From Ktedonobacteria bacterium (GTDB taxonomy: Bacteria; Chloroflexota; Ktedonobacteria; Ktedonobacterales; JACDGC01), in assembly GCA_027459705.1 (NCBI GenBank), contig DAIDHM010000075.1, positions 1 through 35,455 on the forward strand: a stretch of 35,455 bases of DNA. Direction: 5' to 3'. The notes below the pieces were generated by a model. It saw nothing but the letters and a program-made list of their open reading frames with translations, had not been told where the DNA came from and ran no database searches. The position numbers and the translations under genes are program-made. Each line of letters begins with the position of its first letter. Position 1 is the stretch's first letter. This document shows positions 1-7,808 of this stretch, one piece after another.

Positions 1-2
1 TG

Positions 3-488
3 GATACAGTCGATTTTCCCCTGACCATCGAGAAAGTTCGCGCGAGGTTTGGACAGGACCTGTCCGACCAGGTGTGGAACGTCATCTGGAATTACCCATT
101 CCCAGACCGGCTCTATCCTGCTAGTCTGGCAGTTCTCAAACAATTGCGCGACCGGGGTATCGAGCTAGGGATCGTTTCTGATGGCGATATGGTCTATCAA
201 CCTCATAAGATTGCGGAGAGTGGTCTAGAGAATGCAGTAAACAGCCATGTCAAAATCTATGTGCACAAACAAGAACATCTCGACGAGATTCTGGCCTGGA
301 TCCCGGCAACTCATTATATTTTTGTTGATGATAAAGCCGCGATCCTGGGTGATATCAAACGGAGGCTGGGTGCTCGCGTCACGACCGTCCATGTCCGCCA
401 GGGGCACTATCGCGACCAACCCGGTACGCCAGCTCCAGACGTCACCATCGAGCATATCGCCGATCTGTTGAGAAGGAATCTCGTCTAA
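3..488 (+). CDS. HAD-superfamily hydrolase, C-terminal part (5' end outside window)
   Basis: The reading frame is open from the first bases of the window and ends in TAA at 486-488, so only the C-terminal ~161 residues are present. Visible HAD features are the motif II strand GIVSDGD, which supplies the phosphate-binding Ser, a Lys in the HKQEH segment that could serve as motif III, and the motif IV acidic pair in FVDDKAAI, followed by the usual surveillance helix (LGDIKRRLGA). The nucleophile motif DxD must lie upstream of the window. HAD enzymes of this kind hydrolyse phosphate esters through a phospho-aspartate in the cytoplasm; the substrate cannot be told from this fragment. An internal GTG at 72 could be mistaken for the start, but coding continues upstream of it. 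The next gene, prfB, begins 244 bp further on and has its own promoter-like element, so co-transcription is not evident. Confidence 0.8.
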   Translation, partial: DTVDFPLTIEKVRARFGQDLSDQVWNVIWNYPFPDRLYPASLAVLKQLRDRGIELGIVSDGDMVYQPHKIAESGLENAVNSHVKIYVHKQEHLDEILAWIPATHYIFVDDKAAILGDIKRRLGARVTTVHVRQGHYRDQPGTPAPDVTIEHIADLLRRNLV

Positions 489-674
489 CACATCCGGTCA
501 GGATTGCCTGGTTTTTGTGGATACATCGCCAACAAAGGTTTGCGCATCACACGTCGGCTTTCCATGAAGTGTCAATCAGGCGTAGTAATCCATAACCTGA
601 GTGAGCAGAGAATGCCCTTTTCAGCGCGGATGAGCGCGCGCACCACAAAATTCTGGCGCACCGGCCACCGCGTA

Positions 675-683
675 TGCTATAGT
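675..683 (+). promoter_or_regulatory. extended -10 promoter element upstream of prfB
   Basis: TGCTATAGT is a TGn extended -10 hexamer located about 50 bp before the prfB start. No good -35 box is found 16-18 bp upstream. The same nonamer occurs upstream of the ClgR-like regulator and of the RibD/DHFR-like gene, which strengthens the call. Confidence 0.45.
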
Positions 684-732
684 GAAGGGGTCCGCTCGGG
701 GGCGATCCATTCAAAAGGAGTACCATTGTCAA

Positions 733-1828
733 ATGAGTGAAATGTACACGCGTATTCAAGACTTGCGCCGCCAGGTCGAGGAAGTTCAGGTGCGTCTTTG
801 ACCTCGTTAACAAGGTCAATGAGATCGCCAAATTAGAAGAACTCACCTACGCACCTGACTTTTATGCCGATCGCCAACGCGTCCAGGAGGTTATGCAACG
901 GATTGCGGCATTGCGCGATGAACAGACAACCTGGAACAGCATGGTCGAGCAACTCACCAGCCTCGCTGAACTGCAAGAAATGCTCGATAATGAGCCAGAC
1001 GACGAGTTGAATGCCGAGATCTCCGAGCAATTGAAGGTGATTGAAGCGCGCTTCGCGAAGCTGAAACTCGCAATGGTCCTCAATGGCGAGCATGACCCGA
1101 GTGATGCCATCCTCACCATCCATGTTGGCAATGGGGGCGTGGACGCGCAAGATTGGGTGGAGATGCTCCTGCGCATGTATCTGCGCTGGGCTCAGGCACA
1201 CAATTATAAGACTGAGATTCTGGATCTCTCTCCAGGTGAAGAAGCCGGACTGAAGAGCACCACCATTACGGTCAGCGGTCGTTATGCCTATGGATACCTG
1301 AAAGGCGAAGGGGGCGTCCATCGACTGATCCGCCTGTCACCCTTCGATGCAGCGCATCGCCGACAGACCTCGTTCGCCAAAGTCGAGGTCCTACCAGAAG
1401 TAGAGCGCGCCGATAGCATTGTCATTCGCCCGGAAGATCTGGAGATTGACACGTATCGCGCCACCGGTGCGGGCGGCCAGCATGTCAATAAAACCGATTC
1501 GGCTGTGCGCATGCGCCACATCCCCACGGGTATTGTCGTGACGTGTCAAAATGAGCGATCGCAGATCCAGAACCGTGAAGTGGCGTTGCACATCCTGCGG
1601 GCGAAGTTGCTGGAATTGCAAGAGCAGCAACGACTGGCGGCGGAGGCTAAGATGCGCGGCGAGCATATCGAAGTGGGGTTTGGGTCGCAGATACGCACCG
1701 TCACGCTCAATCCTTATACCCTCGTCAAGGATCACCGCACCAATCAGGAGATGGGCGATACATTGGCCTATCTCAATGGCGAGGTTGATCCATTTATTGA
1801 AGCTACCCTCGCAGCCAAGATGCATTGA
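733..1828 (+). CDS. prfB: peptide chain release factor 2, programmed +1 frameshift
   Basis: Release factor 2 recognises UGA and UAA and triggers peptidyl-tRNA hydrolysis on the ribosome. The body shows the SPF stop-codon recognition tripeptide (in LSPFDAAHRRQTSF), the catalytic GGQ loop (GAGGQHVNKTDSAVR) and the typical GFGSQIRTV and C-terminal FIEATL segments. The initial part is in another frame. ATG 733 opens a 22-codon ORF ending CGT CTT TGA C (793-802), with an SD-like AGGTG at 788-792. This is the classical RF2 autoregulatory site: the ribosome slips +1 at CTT 796-798 and continues with GAC at 800. The product is therefore join(733..798, 800..1828), about 364 residues, normal for RF2. 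An SD AGGAG lies at 716-720, 12 nt before ATG 733; ATG 742 in the same frame is an alternative. A start at GTG 737 in the body frame would be an artefact. Low RF2 activity should raise frameshifting, giving feedback control. Confidence 0.95.
788..802 (+). promoter_or_regulatory. prfB: programmed +1 frameshift signal in prfB (SD-like AGGTG, CTT-TGA-C)
   Basis: An internal SD-like AGGTG is followed by a 3-nt spacer, the slippery codon CTT (796-798) and an in-frame TGA (799-801) with C as next base, the weak termination context known for RF2. The downstream frame resumes with GAC and encodes the conserved RF2 N-terminal coiled region. Confidence 0.93.
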
Positions 1829-1900
1829 TTGTCGCGCGCGCACTCCTCACATGAGTCAGGTGTGTTGGGTGCGTGAGACATCCAATCACTCAGAGCAAAA

Positions 1901-1942
1901 ATGGCAGAGTATGGTAAGGACTTCCGTGCCTTGCTCTGCCAT
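1901..1942 (+). terminator. stem-loop downstream of prfB
   Basis: A perfect 9-bp inverted repeat, ATGGCAGAG (1901-1909) and CTCTGCCAT (1934-1942), with a possible inner AAGG/CCTT pair, lies 72 bp after the prfB stop. There is no T-tract, so it may be a weak or Rho-assisted terminator, or only an mRNA 3' hairpin. Confidence 0.4.
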
Positions 1943-2036
1943 GTTCTATGCAACAGAGTGCGTTGCTCAAGCGAGGCTCGTTTGTACGGCAAATTGAATG
2001 AGGCGATATATCAATCGCTCTGCCCCTTCCCAGCCG

Positions 2037-2064
2037 TTGCGCCACGCGATACAATGCCTATAGA
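2037..2064 (+). promoter_or_regulatory. possible promoter of the four-gene paralogue array
   Basis: TTGCGC (2037-2042) and TATAGA (2059-2064) are separated by 16 bp and lie ~120 bp before the first array gene. Both boxes deviate from consensus, so this is a candidate only. Confidence 0.35.
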
Positions 2065-2184
2065 TGCTGCGCGATTGTCCGTGCATTACTAACACAAAGC
2101 TGGAGGATGGACGGGAACGTCGCGCAATTTTCCGCATGCCGCCACACACTGGCGAGATTATTCGTAGAGCGAGGTCTCATCACT

Positions 2185-3561
2185 ATGCAATGCACGCACT
2201 GTGGACGCATCCTCACTCCCTCCCAGATCGCCTCCGGGAATTGTCCCAGTTGTGGCGCTGCGATCGTTACCGCGCCACCTACCGCACATATGCCTCAAGC
2301 TGCCGTGACTGAGGATTCCACCGTCATCGCCCCCACCGCGTTGAGCGACCCGGCTCCCGCGACGACCGTCGCACCGACCGCAGCTCCACACCTTTGTCCG
2401 CAATGTGGTCGCGCCTTGACCGCCGCTCATTTCGCGGCTGGCGCCTGTCCGTCTTGCGGCCAGGTCCTCGTCGCCCCTGCGTCTGTCGCTGCGGTGGAAC
2501 CTGCCGCTACCTCTGAACCCGTCGCCGCCGCAGAACCCGTCGCGGCCGTCGTAGAGCCTGCCGCTACCCCTGAACCCGTCGCGGCCGTCGTAGAGCCCGC
2601 CGCTACCCCTGAACCCGTCCCGGCCGCCGCAGAACCCGTCGCCGTCGCCGCAGAACCCGTCGCCGTCGCCGCAGAACCCGTCGCTGCCGTTGTAGAGCCT
2701 GCCGCTACCCCTGAACCCACCCCGGCCGCCGTAGAGCCAGTCGCGGCCGTCGTAACGCCTGTCGCTATCCCTGAACCCACCCCGGCCGCAATGGAGCCGG
2801 TTGTCGCCACGCCAGCACCTGTCGCCGCTACGCCAAAGAGTGCGGCGCAACCGCTTCCTCCGCCGCCTATCGCTAAAGTATTCGAGAATCCTCCCCCTCC
2901 TCGACAGCGCAGTCCCCTCTTGATCATTATCTTGATCATCGTTGTTCTGCTAGCAATCATCGCTGGCGCCTATGCATTGATTACGCGGTCGGGGGGGACA
3001 TCGACCGGGGCGGCGGTGGCTACGGCAACGCTCGCGCCTACCGCTACTCTTGCGATCCCCACTCCTACACTGATTGCCGGGTTGCCGACTCCGGCCACAG
3101 GCTTCAGCCAATTCGCGAGCGCCGATGGCACGTATGGACTGAACTATCCTGCATCATGGGTACTCACAACTCAGCCAGTGACCACAGGGACGACCACGAC
3201 CACCGCGCAGATCTTCGCCAATCCCGATCTCAGCGCTGCTCTTTTGATTGCGCCGATCGCTGCGCAATTTGATCCCAAGTCGTACCAGACCTTGATTCAA
3301 ACGGCGTTTCAAGGTGTCAATGGCGCGACGAATGTCCAGATCAGTACACAGCCCACAAGCAGCACACTGGGCGCGAATACCTGGGCGGAGTTGACGGGGT
3401 CTTTTACGTATCAAGGTCAGTCGGAGAACGCTATCGCACTCATCGGGGTGCATAACCAGCAAACCTATGTCATCGCATTCTATGCAACCAACGCCACATT
3501 CAGCACCGCGCAGACGGACTTTTTTTTGCCAATTGCGCAATCATTCACGTTTCTAAAATAA
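2185..3561 (+). CDS. double zinc-ribbon, single-pass membrane protein with exported PsbP-like domain (array member 1)
   Basis: 458 residues. Two zinc ribbons with identical spacing C-x2-C-x13-C-x2-C sit at Cys 3/6/20/23 and 71/74/88/91. A low-complexity Ala/Pro/Glu/Val linker follows (about 100-230), then an R-Q-R stop, one membrane helix (about 244-266), a Thr/Pro linker and a C-terminal domain (about 306-458). The charge pattern predicts ribbons inside and C-terminal domain outside. The C-terminal domain carries the array signatures YGLNYPASW, LGANTW and a terminal SFTFLK. It resembles the PsbP/Mog1-like or DUF1795 type domains of many Chloroflexota proteins; that fold is an inference. Start ATG 2185 is chosen because GAGG (2171-2174) precedes it and the ribbon begins immediately; an in-frame upstream ATG at 2107 adds residues with no family character. 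Function unknown; a surface sensor or adaptor coupled to a cytoplasmic ribbon is plausible. Confidence 0.85.
   Translation: MQCTHCGRILTPSQIASGNCPSCGAAIVTAPPTAHMPQAAVTEDSTVIAPTALSDPAPATTVAPTAAPHLCPQCGRALTAAHFAAGACPSCGQVLVAPASVAAVEPAATSEPVAAAEPVAAVVEPAATPEPVAAVVEPAATPEPVPAAAEPVAVAAEPVAVAAEPVAAVVEPAATPEPTPAAVEPVAAVVTPVAIPEPTPAAMEPVVATPAPVAATPKSAAQPLPPPPIAKVFENPPPPRQRSPLLIIILIIVVLLAIIAGAYALITRSGGTSTGAAVATATLAPTATLAIPTPTLIAGLPTPATGFSQFASADGTYGLNYPASWVLTTQPVTTGTTTTTAQIFANPDLSAALLIAPIAAQFDPKSYQTLIQTAFQGVNGATNVQISTQPTSSTLGANTWAELTGSFTYQGQSENAIALIGVHNQQTYVIAFYATNATFSTAQTDFFLPIAQSFTFLK
2480..2800 (+). repeat. coding tandem repeats in the linker of array member 1
   Basis: A 39-bp unit occurs at 2542-2580 and 2581-2619 with one mismatch, with a diverged third copy around 2686-2718. 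A 21-bp unit is exactly duplicated at 2630-2650 and 2651-2671 and partly repeated at 2672-2683. All are in frame and encode Glu-Pro-Val-Ala type linker blocks, so copy-number change would lengthen or shorten the linker without breaking the gene. Confidence 0.85.
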
Positions 3562-3568
3562 TCGGCGC

Positions 3569-3607
3569 GCCAGCGGCGGATCGCGTAAGATCCGCCGCTG
3601 GCTTTAT
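3569..3607 (+). terminator. rho-independent-like terminator after array member 1
   Basis: A perfect 14-bp GC-rich stem (3569-3582 with 3589-3602) encloses a 6-nt loop GCGTAA and is followed by TTTAT. It begins 7 bp after the stop codon, so array member 1 is probably a separate transcript. Confidence 0.75.
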
Positions 3608-3700
3608 GATCGACACCCCGGCCTGGCAGTCGATTTCTCGCATTCCCAACTATCACGTCGCGCAGTGACCAATGCACACCCTTAGGTCCGGTTTTAGGCA

Positions 3701-3729
3701 TTGCAGGGTGGCTCGCTGTGTGCTAGCGT
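3701..3729 (+). promoter_or_regulatory. promoter of array member 2
   Basis: TTGCAG (3701-3706), a 17-bp spacer and TAGCGT (3724-3729) preceded by TGC, giving an extended -10. It lies between the terminator of member 1 and the start of member 2. Confidence 0.4.
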
Positions 3730-3853
3730 ACTATATGAAGGGCATACAGGAAGGCTGGGTTGCGCAACCCAATGGCAATTTCTGGGTGATCAGCCGCTGG
3801 TGTGGCGATTCTTTCAGGTTTTCGTCAAGTCATCAGGATCGAGGAATGAGAGC

Positions 3854-5038
3854 ATGCGCTGCGGATATTGTGGTCGTCGACTGACCGATGCCGCACAGGC
3901 AATGGGATATTGCCCGAGTTGCGGCACGCATGTGGATATGGCCGAAGCACCGGTTGCCGCTGGCAATATTCCCTCGGTGCATGGTACACCAAGCGGGTAT
4001 GCTCAGGCGAGCAAGAGCGGATCGCGAAGCACCAGTCAGCGCATTGTGGATGCTGGGCCACCGCTCTTCCCCGAAGCGCTGAATAATGGGCGCATGTCTG
4101 GCGCCAGATCGGCAGCGGACCTGCCGCCTGCCGTGGCACAACATCCACCATACGCTGTTTTTCCACCTGATGCTCAGTCTGATCCCGCGACAATCTATCC
4201 ACCTCATCCGCTCAGCAGGTCGCGCCAGCAATCTGCCGCCATTCCTCTCGGACCTGTGCCAGCGTCACCCTATGAATTGGCTACGCCACCAGCGGCGGTC
4301 GTCAGCGTCCGCCGTCGCGGTAGTTTCGTGCTCTATCTCTTCATCGTGCTCCTCATGGTGTTTTTGGCAAGTTTTGGGACGCTCTTTATCGCGGGAACAC
4401 AGGGGAGCGGTCCTTTCGCGGCCTATTTTCAACGCCATGGTCTTACCATAACTACGGGACTTTCCGTTACCGCGACCTCAATTGCGCCCACGGCAACCGC
4501 GCTGCCCACGGCGACGCCGCTACCCACGGCGACCCCTGTGCCCACGGCGACCCCTGTGCCTACAGTCCCGCCCGCACCACCAAATTACGCTACCTACACC
4601 AGCACAGATGGCGTCTTCGGCGTGAATTATCCATCGGCCTGGAGCGAATCGAGCAATCCAGCGAGTAACCTGATCAAATATCAGTTCATCTCGTCGGACC
4701 AAAGTCAAGTAGTGCAGATTACGGAGTATGCCAGCGGCACCACCTTCGATCCAACCCAGATCGCCGCCTATCTCCAAAGTTATGTCAGTGCAACGCCAGG
4801 CACGGCATCTTACCAGAATAGTCAAGATGCGACAGGAAAAACTATCGGCGTGAACCAGTGGCAAGAAGCGCAAGCGACCTATACGATCAACAGCGCGCAG
4901 CAAAACATCATTGGTCTGGCGATCACGCACGCGAACCAGGGATTCTTGATTATATACGCAGCGCCCGCTGGCAATTTCGATACCTCAAGTGGGATGGCTT
5001 ATGACACGATCGTGAAATCTTTCACATTTCTCCATTGA
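3854..5038 (+). CDS. single zinc-ribbon membrane protein with exported PsbP-like domain (array member 2)
   Basis: 394 residues. One ribbon (Cys 3/6/20/23) has exactly the C-x2-C-x13-C-x2-C spacing seen in member 1. Then come a Pro/Ser-rich cytoplasmic segment to about 150, three Arg, one membrane helix (about 157-180), a Thr/Pro/Ala linker built from an 18-bp DNA repeat, and the C-terminal domain with FGVNYPSAW, IGVNQW and terminal SFTFLH. The start is ATG 3854, preceded by GAGGA (3841-3845); the frame is open further upstream to 3701, but that stretch lacks an SD and contains the promoter. The next paralogue starts 82 bp after the stop with no clear terminator, so members 2 and 3 may be co-transcribed. 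No enzymatic motif is visible; function unknown. Confidence 0.85.
   Translation: MRCGYCGRRLTDAAQAMGYCPSCGTHVDMAEAPVAAGNIPSVHGTPSGYAQASKSGSRSTSQRIVDAGPPLFPEALNNGRMSGARSAADLPPAVAQHPPYAVFPPDAQSDPATIYPPHPLSRSRQQSAAIPLGPVPASPYELATPPAAVVSVRRRGSFVLYLFIVLLMVFLASFGTLFIAGTQGSGPFAAYFQRHGLTITTGLSVTATSIAPTATALPTATPLPTATPVPTATPVPTVPPAPPNYATYTSTDGVFGVNYPSAWSESSNPASNLIKYQFISSDQSQVVQITEYASGTTFDPTQIAAYLQSYVSATPGTASYQNSQDATGKTIGVNQWQEAQATYTINSAQQNIIGLAITHANQGFLIIYAAPAGNFDTSSGMAYDTIVKSFTFLH
4505..4558 (+). repeat. three copies of an 18-bp in-frame repeat (Pro-Thr-Ala linker)
   Basis: Units at 4505-4522, 4523-4540 and 4541-4558 each begin CCCACGGCGAC; the last two are identical. They encode the Pro-Thr-Ala-Thr-Pro repeats linking the membrane helix to the exported domain of array member 2. 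Confidence 0.8.
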
Positions 5039-5120
5039 GGTTTTGTCGCATACTTCAGGGAGGCGGCGTCCATTGCGGTGGGGCGCCCGGGCTTTTGTTT
5101 GCCTGGAGGTCTTATTCTCT

Positions 5121-6089
5121 ATGTATTATCCACCCCCCGATCCGGCGCAGGACGGAATCTCAACCGATATCCATCGTCGCGTCGAACCACCTGATGTTTC
5201 GCCCCCCACCCAGCCTATGGCGCCTGTCCCGACACCTCGACCAGTCATTCGACGGTTGCAGGGGAATCCTGATCCTTATGCTATCAACGCCATTCCACCG
5301 GTGGCCGCACCACCGCCGCCCCAGCCACGAGCCCCAGCATCGATGCGCGCGTTGCTCCTGGGCGTCCTGACGGCCTTCATTGTGGTGGGAATGGTCCTCG
5401 GTGGTGCCCTGTATGTGATGGGACGGACCGATCTGTTCACGCGCTTCACCGGTCAGGCGCACTCTACCCCCAACCCCACCGTTCCGACGCTGGGGGTGGC
5501 CACACCTGTCGCGCCGGTACCCACGACCACACCGGCGCCCATTGCAACGCCGATTGCCACGGCTACACTACTACCCCAACCAAGCGAAACCCCCATTGCC
5601 GCTACTATGATACCCAGCACACCCGCCATCACGTACGCGACCACCACTGATCCCCAGGGAATCTGGCGGATCAATGCTCCATCGGATGCGCAAGTGACGC
5701 CAGGCAGCTATCCGATCCTCGGTGTGCAAACCCCTGATGACCAGTTCGCGCTGGCGGATGGCGCATCCCTGACCATCTATGATCTCGCCGCGCCGATCTC
5801 GACCGCGCAGGCGCAAGGAGTGCTGGATACCATTGCCAGCGCGGAAGGTATCACCGCCGTCACCATCATTCAGCAACCGCGCCAAATGGTTATCGGCACG
5901 AATAGCTGGAGCGAGACACTCATCAGCGGCAATTTGCAGGGGCAAGTGATCGAGAGCGAGCTCCTCTACGCGCCACATGGGCAGGGTGCCATAGCTATCA
6001 ATTGCCTGGCAGTTCAATCCAGTTTCGCCACAACGTCGCAACAACAATTTCTCCCGATGGAGCAGAGTTTTACGTATTCGCAGGGATGA
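5121..6089 (+). CDS. proline-rich single-pass membrane protein with exported PsbP-like domain (array member 3)
   Basis: 322 residues. There is no zinc ribbon: the first ~75 residues are Pro-rich (starting MYYPPPDP) and presumably cytoplasmic. One membrane helix spans about 76-100, a Thr/Pro/Ala linker follows, and the C-terminal domain retains the array pattern as WRINAPS, IGTNSW and a terminal QSFTYSQG. The domain is more diverged than in members 1 and 2. ATG 5121 has GGAGG at 5105-5109. An upstream in-frame TTG at 5043 would add an Arg-rich stretch without family character and is rejected. Function unknown; it probably works on the cell surface like its neighbours. Confidence 0.8.
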   Translation: MYYPPPDPAQDGISTDIHRRVEPPDVSPPTQPMAPVPTPRPVIRRLQGNPDPYAINAIPPVAAPPPPQPRAPASMRALLLGVLTAFIVVGMVLGGALYVMGRTDLFTRFTGQAHSTPNPTVPTLGVATPVAPVPTTTPAPIATPIATATLLPQPSETPIAATMIPSTPAITYATTTDPQGIWRINAPSDAQVTPGSYPILGVQTPDDQFALADGASLTIYDLAAPISTAQAQGVLDTIASAEGITAVTIIQQPRQMVIGTNSWSETLISGNLQGQVIESELLYAPHGQGAIAINCLAVQSSFATTSQQQFLPMEQSFTYSQG

Positions 6090-6093
6090 TTGA

Positions 6094-6124
6094 TTGCATG
6101 GGTGTGGAGTGATAAGCATATAAT
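6094..6124 (+). promoter_or_regulatory. promoter of array member 4
   Basis: TTGCAT (6094-6099), a 19-bp spacer and a perfect TATAAT (6119-6124), followed by an AGGAGG SD and the start codon of member 4 at 6156. The spacer is slightly long. Confidence 0.5.
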
Positions 6125-6155
6125 ATCTGCATACACCCAGGCAGGAGGATTCAGC

Positions 6156-6827
6156 ATGGAGACTCGACCGCGAACACGGCAGCCAATCCAGGCAAACCCA
6201 ACACCGCGTGGACGAACCGGCATGAGCATCATCGGCTCACTCCTCGTACTTTGCGGCATCGGCCTATCCGCGTGGGTTGCTCGCGGTGGCCCCACGATCA
6301 ACACCACCCCCAGCACCATAGATGTCACCAAGCAATTGCGACCAATTGGGACCGCACCTGCGACGTTTTCCATTTATCTTGATAGCAAAAATCAGTTCGC
6401 CCTCTTTGTATCTACAACATGGGGGCATAGCGCAACGACCTTTACGATTGATCAGCAGACGGCTCCCGCGACGACCTTCGCGCCTCCTGGTGTCAAGACC
6501 CCCAGTTTAACGATTGCTATTTTCCCGCAACCGCTCGCGCAAGATCAATTTCTGCTATCCTTTGGGGCGGCGATACAGCAGAGCGAAGGTGGCACCTACA
6601 CACCGCGCAATACCATAGACACGGTGTATGGCAATCATAGCTGGCATGAATATGATGGGACGTTACTGCTCAACGGCACAACTCTTTCGATCACCGCCCT
6701 GATCCGTGACTACCATGGGGGCACGGTGCTGGTCTATTATGATGATTTGTCTCTGACCTTTGCCGGCTCGCAGAAACAGGATTTCATCCCAATGTTGAAT
6801 AGCCTGGGTCTGTCAGGTGATCAATAG
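6156..6827 (+). CDS. short-headed single-pass membrane protein, diverged array member 4
   Basis: 223 residues. The cytoplasmic head is only ~21 residues, Arg/Pro-rich, followed by one membrane helix (about 22-41) and an exported domain. Array signatures persist in weakened form: NQFALFVSTTW for the first strand, YGNHSW in place of the G-x-N-x-W motif, and PMLNSLGL near the end in place of PxxQSFTF. The start is ATG 6156 behind a strong AGGAGG (6143-6148); the frame is open back to 6090, but that part contains the promoter. The 3' end overlaps the convergent apt gene by 7 bp. Membership in the array rests on aligned motifs, gene order and topology; function unknown. Confidence 0.75.
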   Translation: METRPRTRQPIQANPTPRGRTGMSIIGSLLVLCGIGLSAWVARGGPTINTTPSTIDVTKQLRPIGTAPATFSIYLDSKNQFALFVSTTWGHSATTFTIDQQTAPATTFAPPGVKTPSLTIAIFPQPLAQDQFLLSFGAAIQQSEGGTYTPRNTIDTVYGNHSWHEYDGTLLLNGTTLSITALIRDYHGGTVLVYYDDLSLTFAGSQKQDFIPMLNSLGLSGDQ

Positions 6828-7366
6828 TCGACCACGACATGAATGGGGTAAGGCGCCAGGCGCGACCGGCCATCAAGCGCGCGCAATTCAATCACGAATG
6901 CCGCGCCGACAATCTGCGCGCCCAGGGTCTCCATCAATTTCATGGCCGCGAGTGCCGTCCCGCCGGTCGCCAAAAGGTCGTCGACGATCAAGACTCGTTC
7001 ACCTGGCTTTATCGCATCAGCGTGGACCTCGACGATATTGGTGCCGTATTCCAGGGCATATTCGCGCGAGATAGTGGTGTAGGGAAGCTTGCCGCGTTTG
7101 CGGACAGGGACGAAGCCGGTCCCGAGCTGATAAGCGAGTGGCATTCCAAAGAGAAAGCCCCGCGATTCGATCCCAACAATATGGTCAATTCGCTCTGCTG
7201 GGTGGTCTGGTGCCGCGCGAAAAGGCGCGCTTAACGCGTCAATTGTCTTGTGCAGCGCCTGCGCATCGCCCAGAAGAGGCGTAATATCACGGAAGATTAT
7301 GCCTGGTTCTGGAAAATCCGGTATGTCGCGGATGTACGGCTTGAGTTCGCGCGCGAAATCTGCCAT
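6821..7366 (-). CDS. apt: adenine phosphoribosyltransferase
   Basis: 181 residues, the usual length for APRT. It converts adenine and PRPP to AMP and pyrophosphate in cytoplasmic purine salvage. The diagnostic PRPP-binding loop VLIVDDLLATGGTA is at about 125-138. Upstream are the family segments FPEPGIIFRDITPLL and GIESRGFLFG, and the hood region around RKRGKLP. ATG 7366 gives the standard N-terminus MADFAREL; a further in-frame TTG at 7408 extends the frame but has no family support. The gene stands alone and ends within the last codons of the convergent array member 4. Confidence 0.95.
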   Translation of the reverse strand: MADFARELKPYIRDIPDFPEPGIIFRDITPLLGDAQALHKTIDALSAPFRAAPDHPAERIDHIVGIESRGFLFGMPLAYQLGTGFVPVRKRGKLPYTTISREYALEYGTNIVEVHADAIKPGERVLIVDDLLATGGTALAAMKLMETLGAQIVGAAFVIELRALDGRSRLAPYPIHVVVDY

Positions 7367-7410
7367 GGTCGCTTGTTTCCCCTTTGTGCGGTATCGATCC
7401 CCTATCAACT

Positions 7411-7439
7411 ACCATACTGTACCACGCAGACCGACGCAA
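7411..7439 (-). promoter_or_regulatory. apt promoter
   Basis: On the minus strand TTGCGT (7439-7434) and TATGGT (7416-7411) are separated by 17 bp. An overlapping extended -10, TGGTACAGT (7424-7416), is an alternative reading. The element lies ~45 bp upstream of the apt start. Confidence 0.5.
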
Positions 7440-7758
7440 GCTCTGGATACCCTAAAACACACTTCCGGATACCTCCCGCCTGCGATTGTCCTAGCCCAAA
7501 CGGGAACTCCATAACAAAAATGGGGAATCAGGCACTATATGCCTACAGGGTATTGGTAAAGACACAATCCATGGGGAATACATACCAAGACATCGCGGTA
7601 CCACTCTGCAACTGGTCGCGAGTGGTGACCATAGGTGCGGGCCAACGGCGCGGACTATACCAAGCGAGAAGAGGAAGGAACCGGGGGATAGCGGGAGAGA
7701 CAGCGCACGATGTTTCACCAGGTCCGACCACCCCTGGCTGCGAATGGGGTAAATGGTG
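7440..7758. other. intergenic stretch without a recognised gene
   Basis: This region lies between the divergent apt and GT-C genes. Open frames here have no recognisable domain and no SD. A short direct repeat ATGGGGAAT occurs twice (about 7519 and 7571). I see no RNA gene or strong hairpin. Confidence 0.5.
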
Positions 7759-7767
7759 TGTTACACT
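7759..7767 (+). promoter_or_regulatory. extended -10 element upstream of the GT-C gene
   Basis: TGTTACACT has the TGn extended -10 form and lies 41 bp before the start codon at 7809. No convincing -35 was found. Confidence 0.4.
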
Positions 7768-7808
7768 GCACTCCAACTACTCCATCACCAGAAACGGGAT
7801 GTACTACC

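Noticed and set aside
2158-2960. Long minus-strand open frames (230 and 177 codons) opposite the linker of array member 1
   Set aside because: They arise from the Gly/Arg/Ala-biased complement of the repeat, have no SD or family, and the plus-strand reading has zinc ribbons and a membrane helix.
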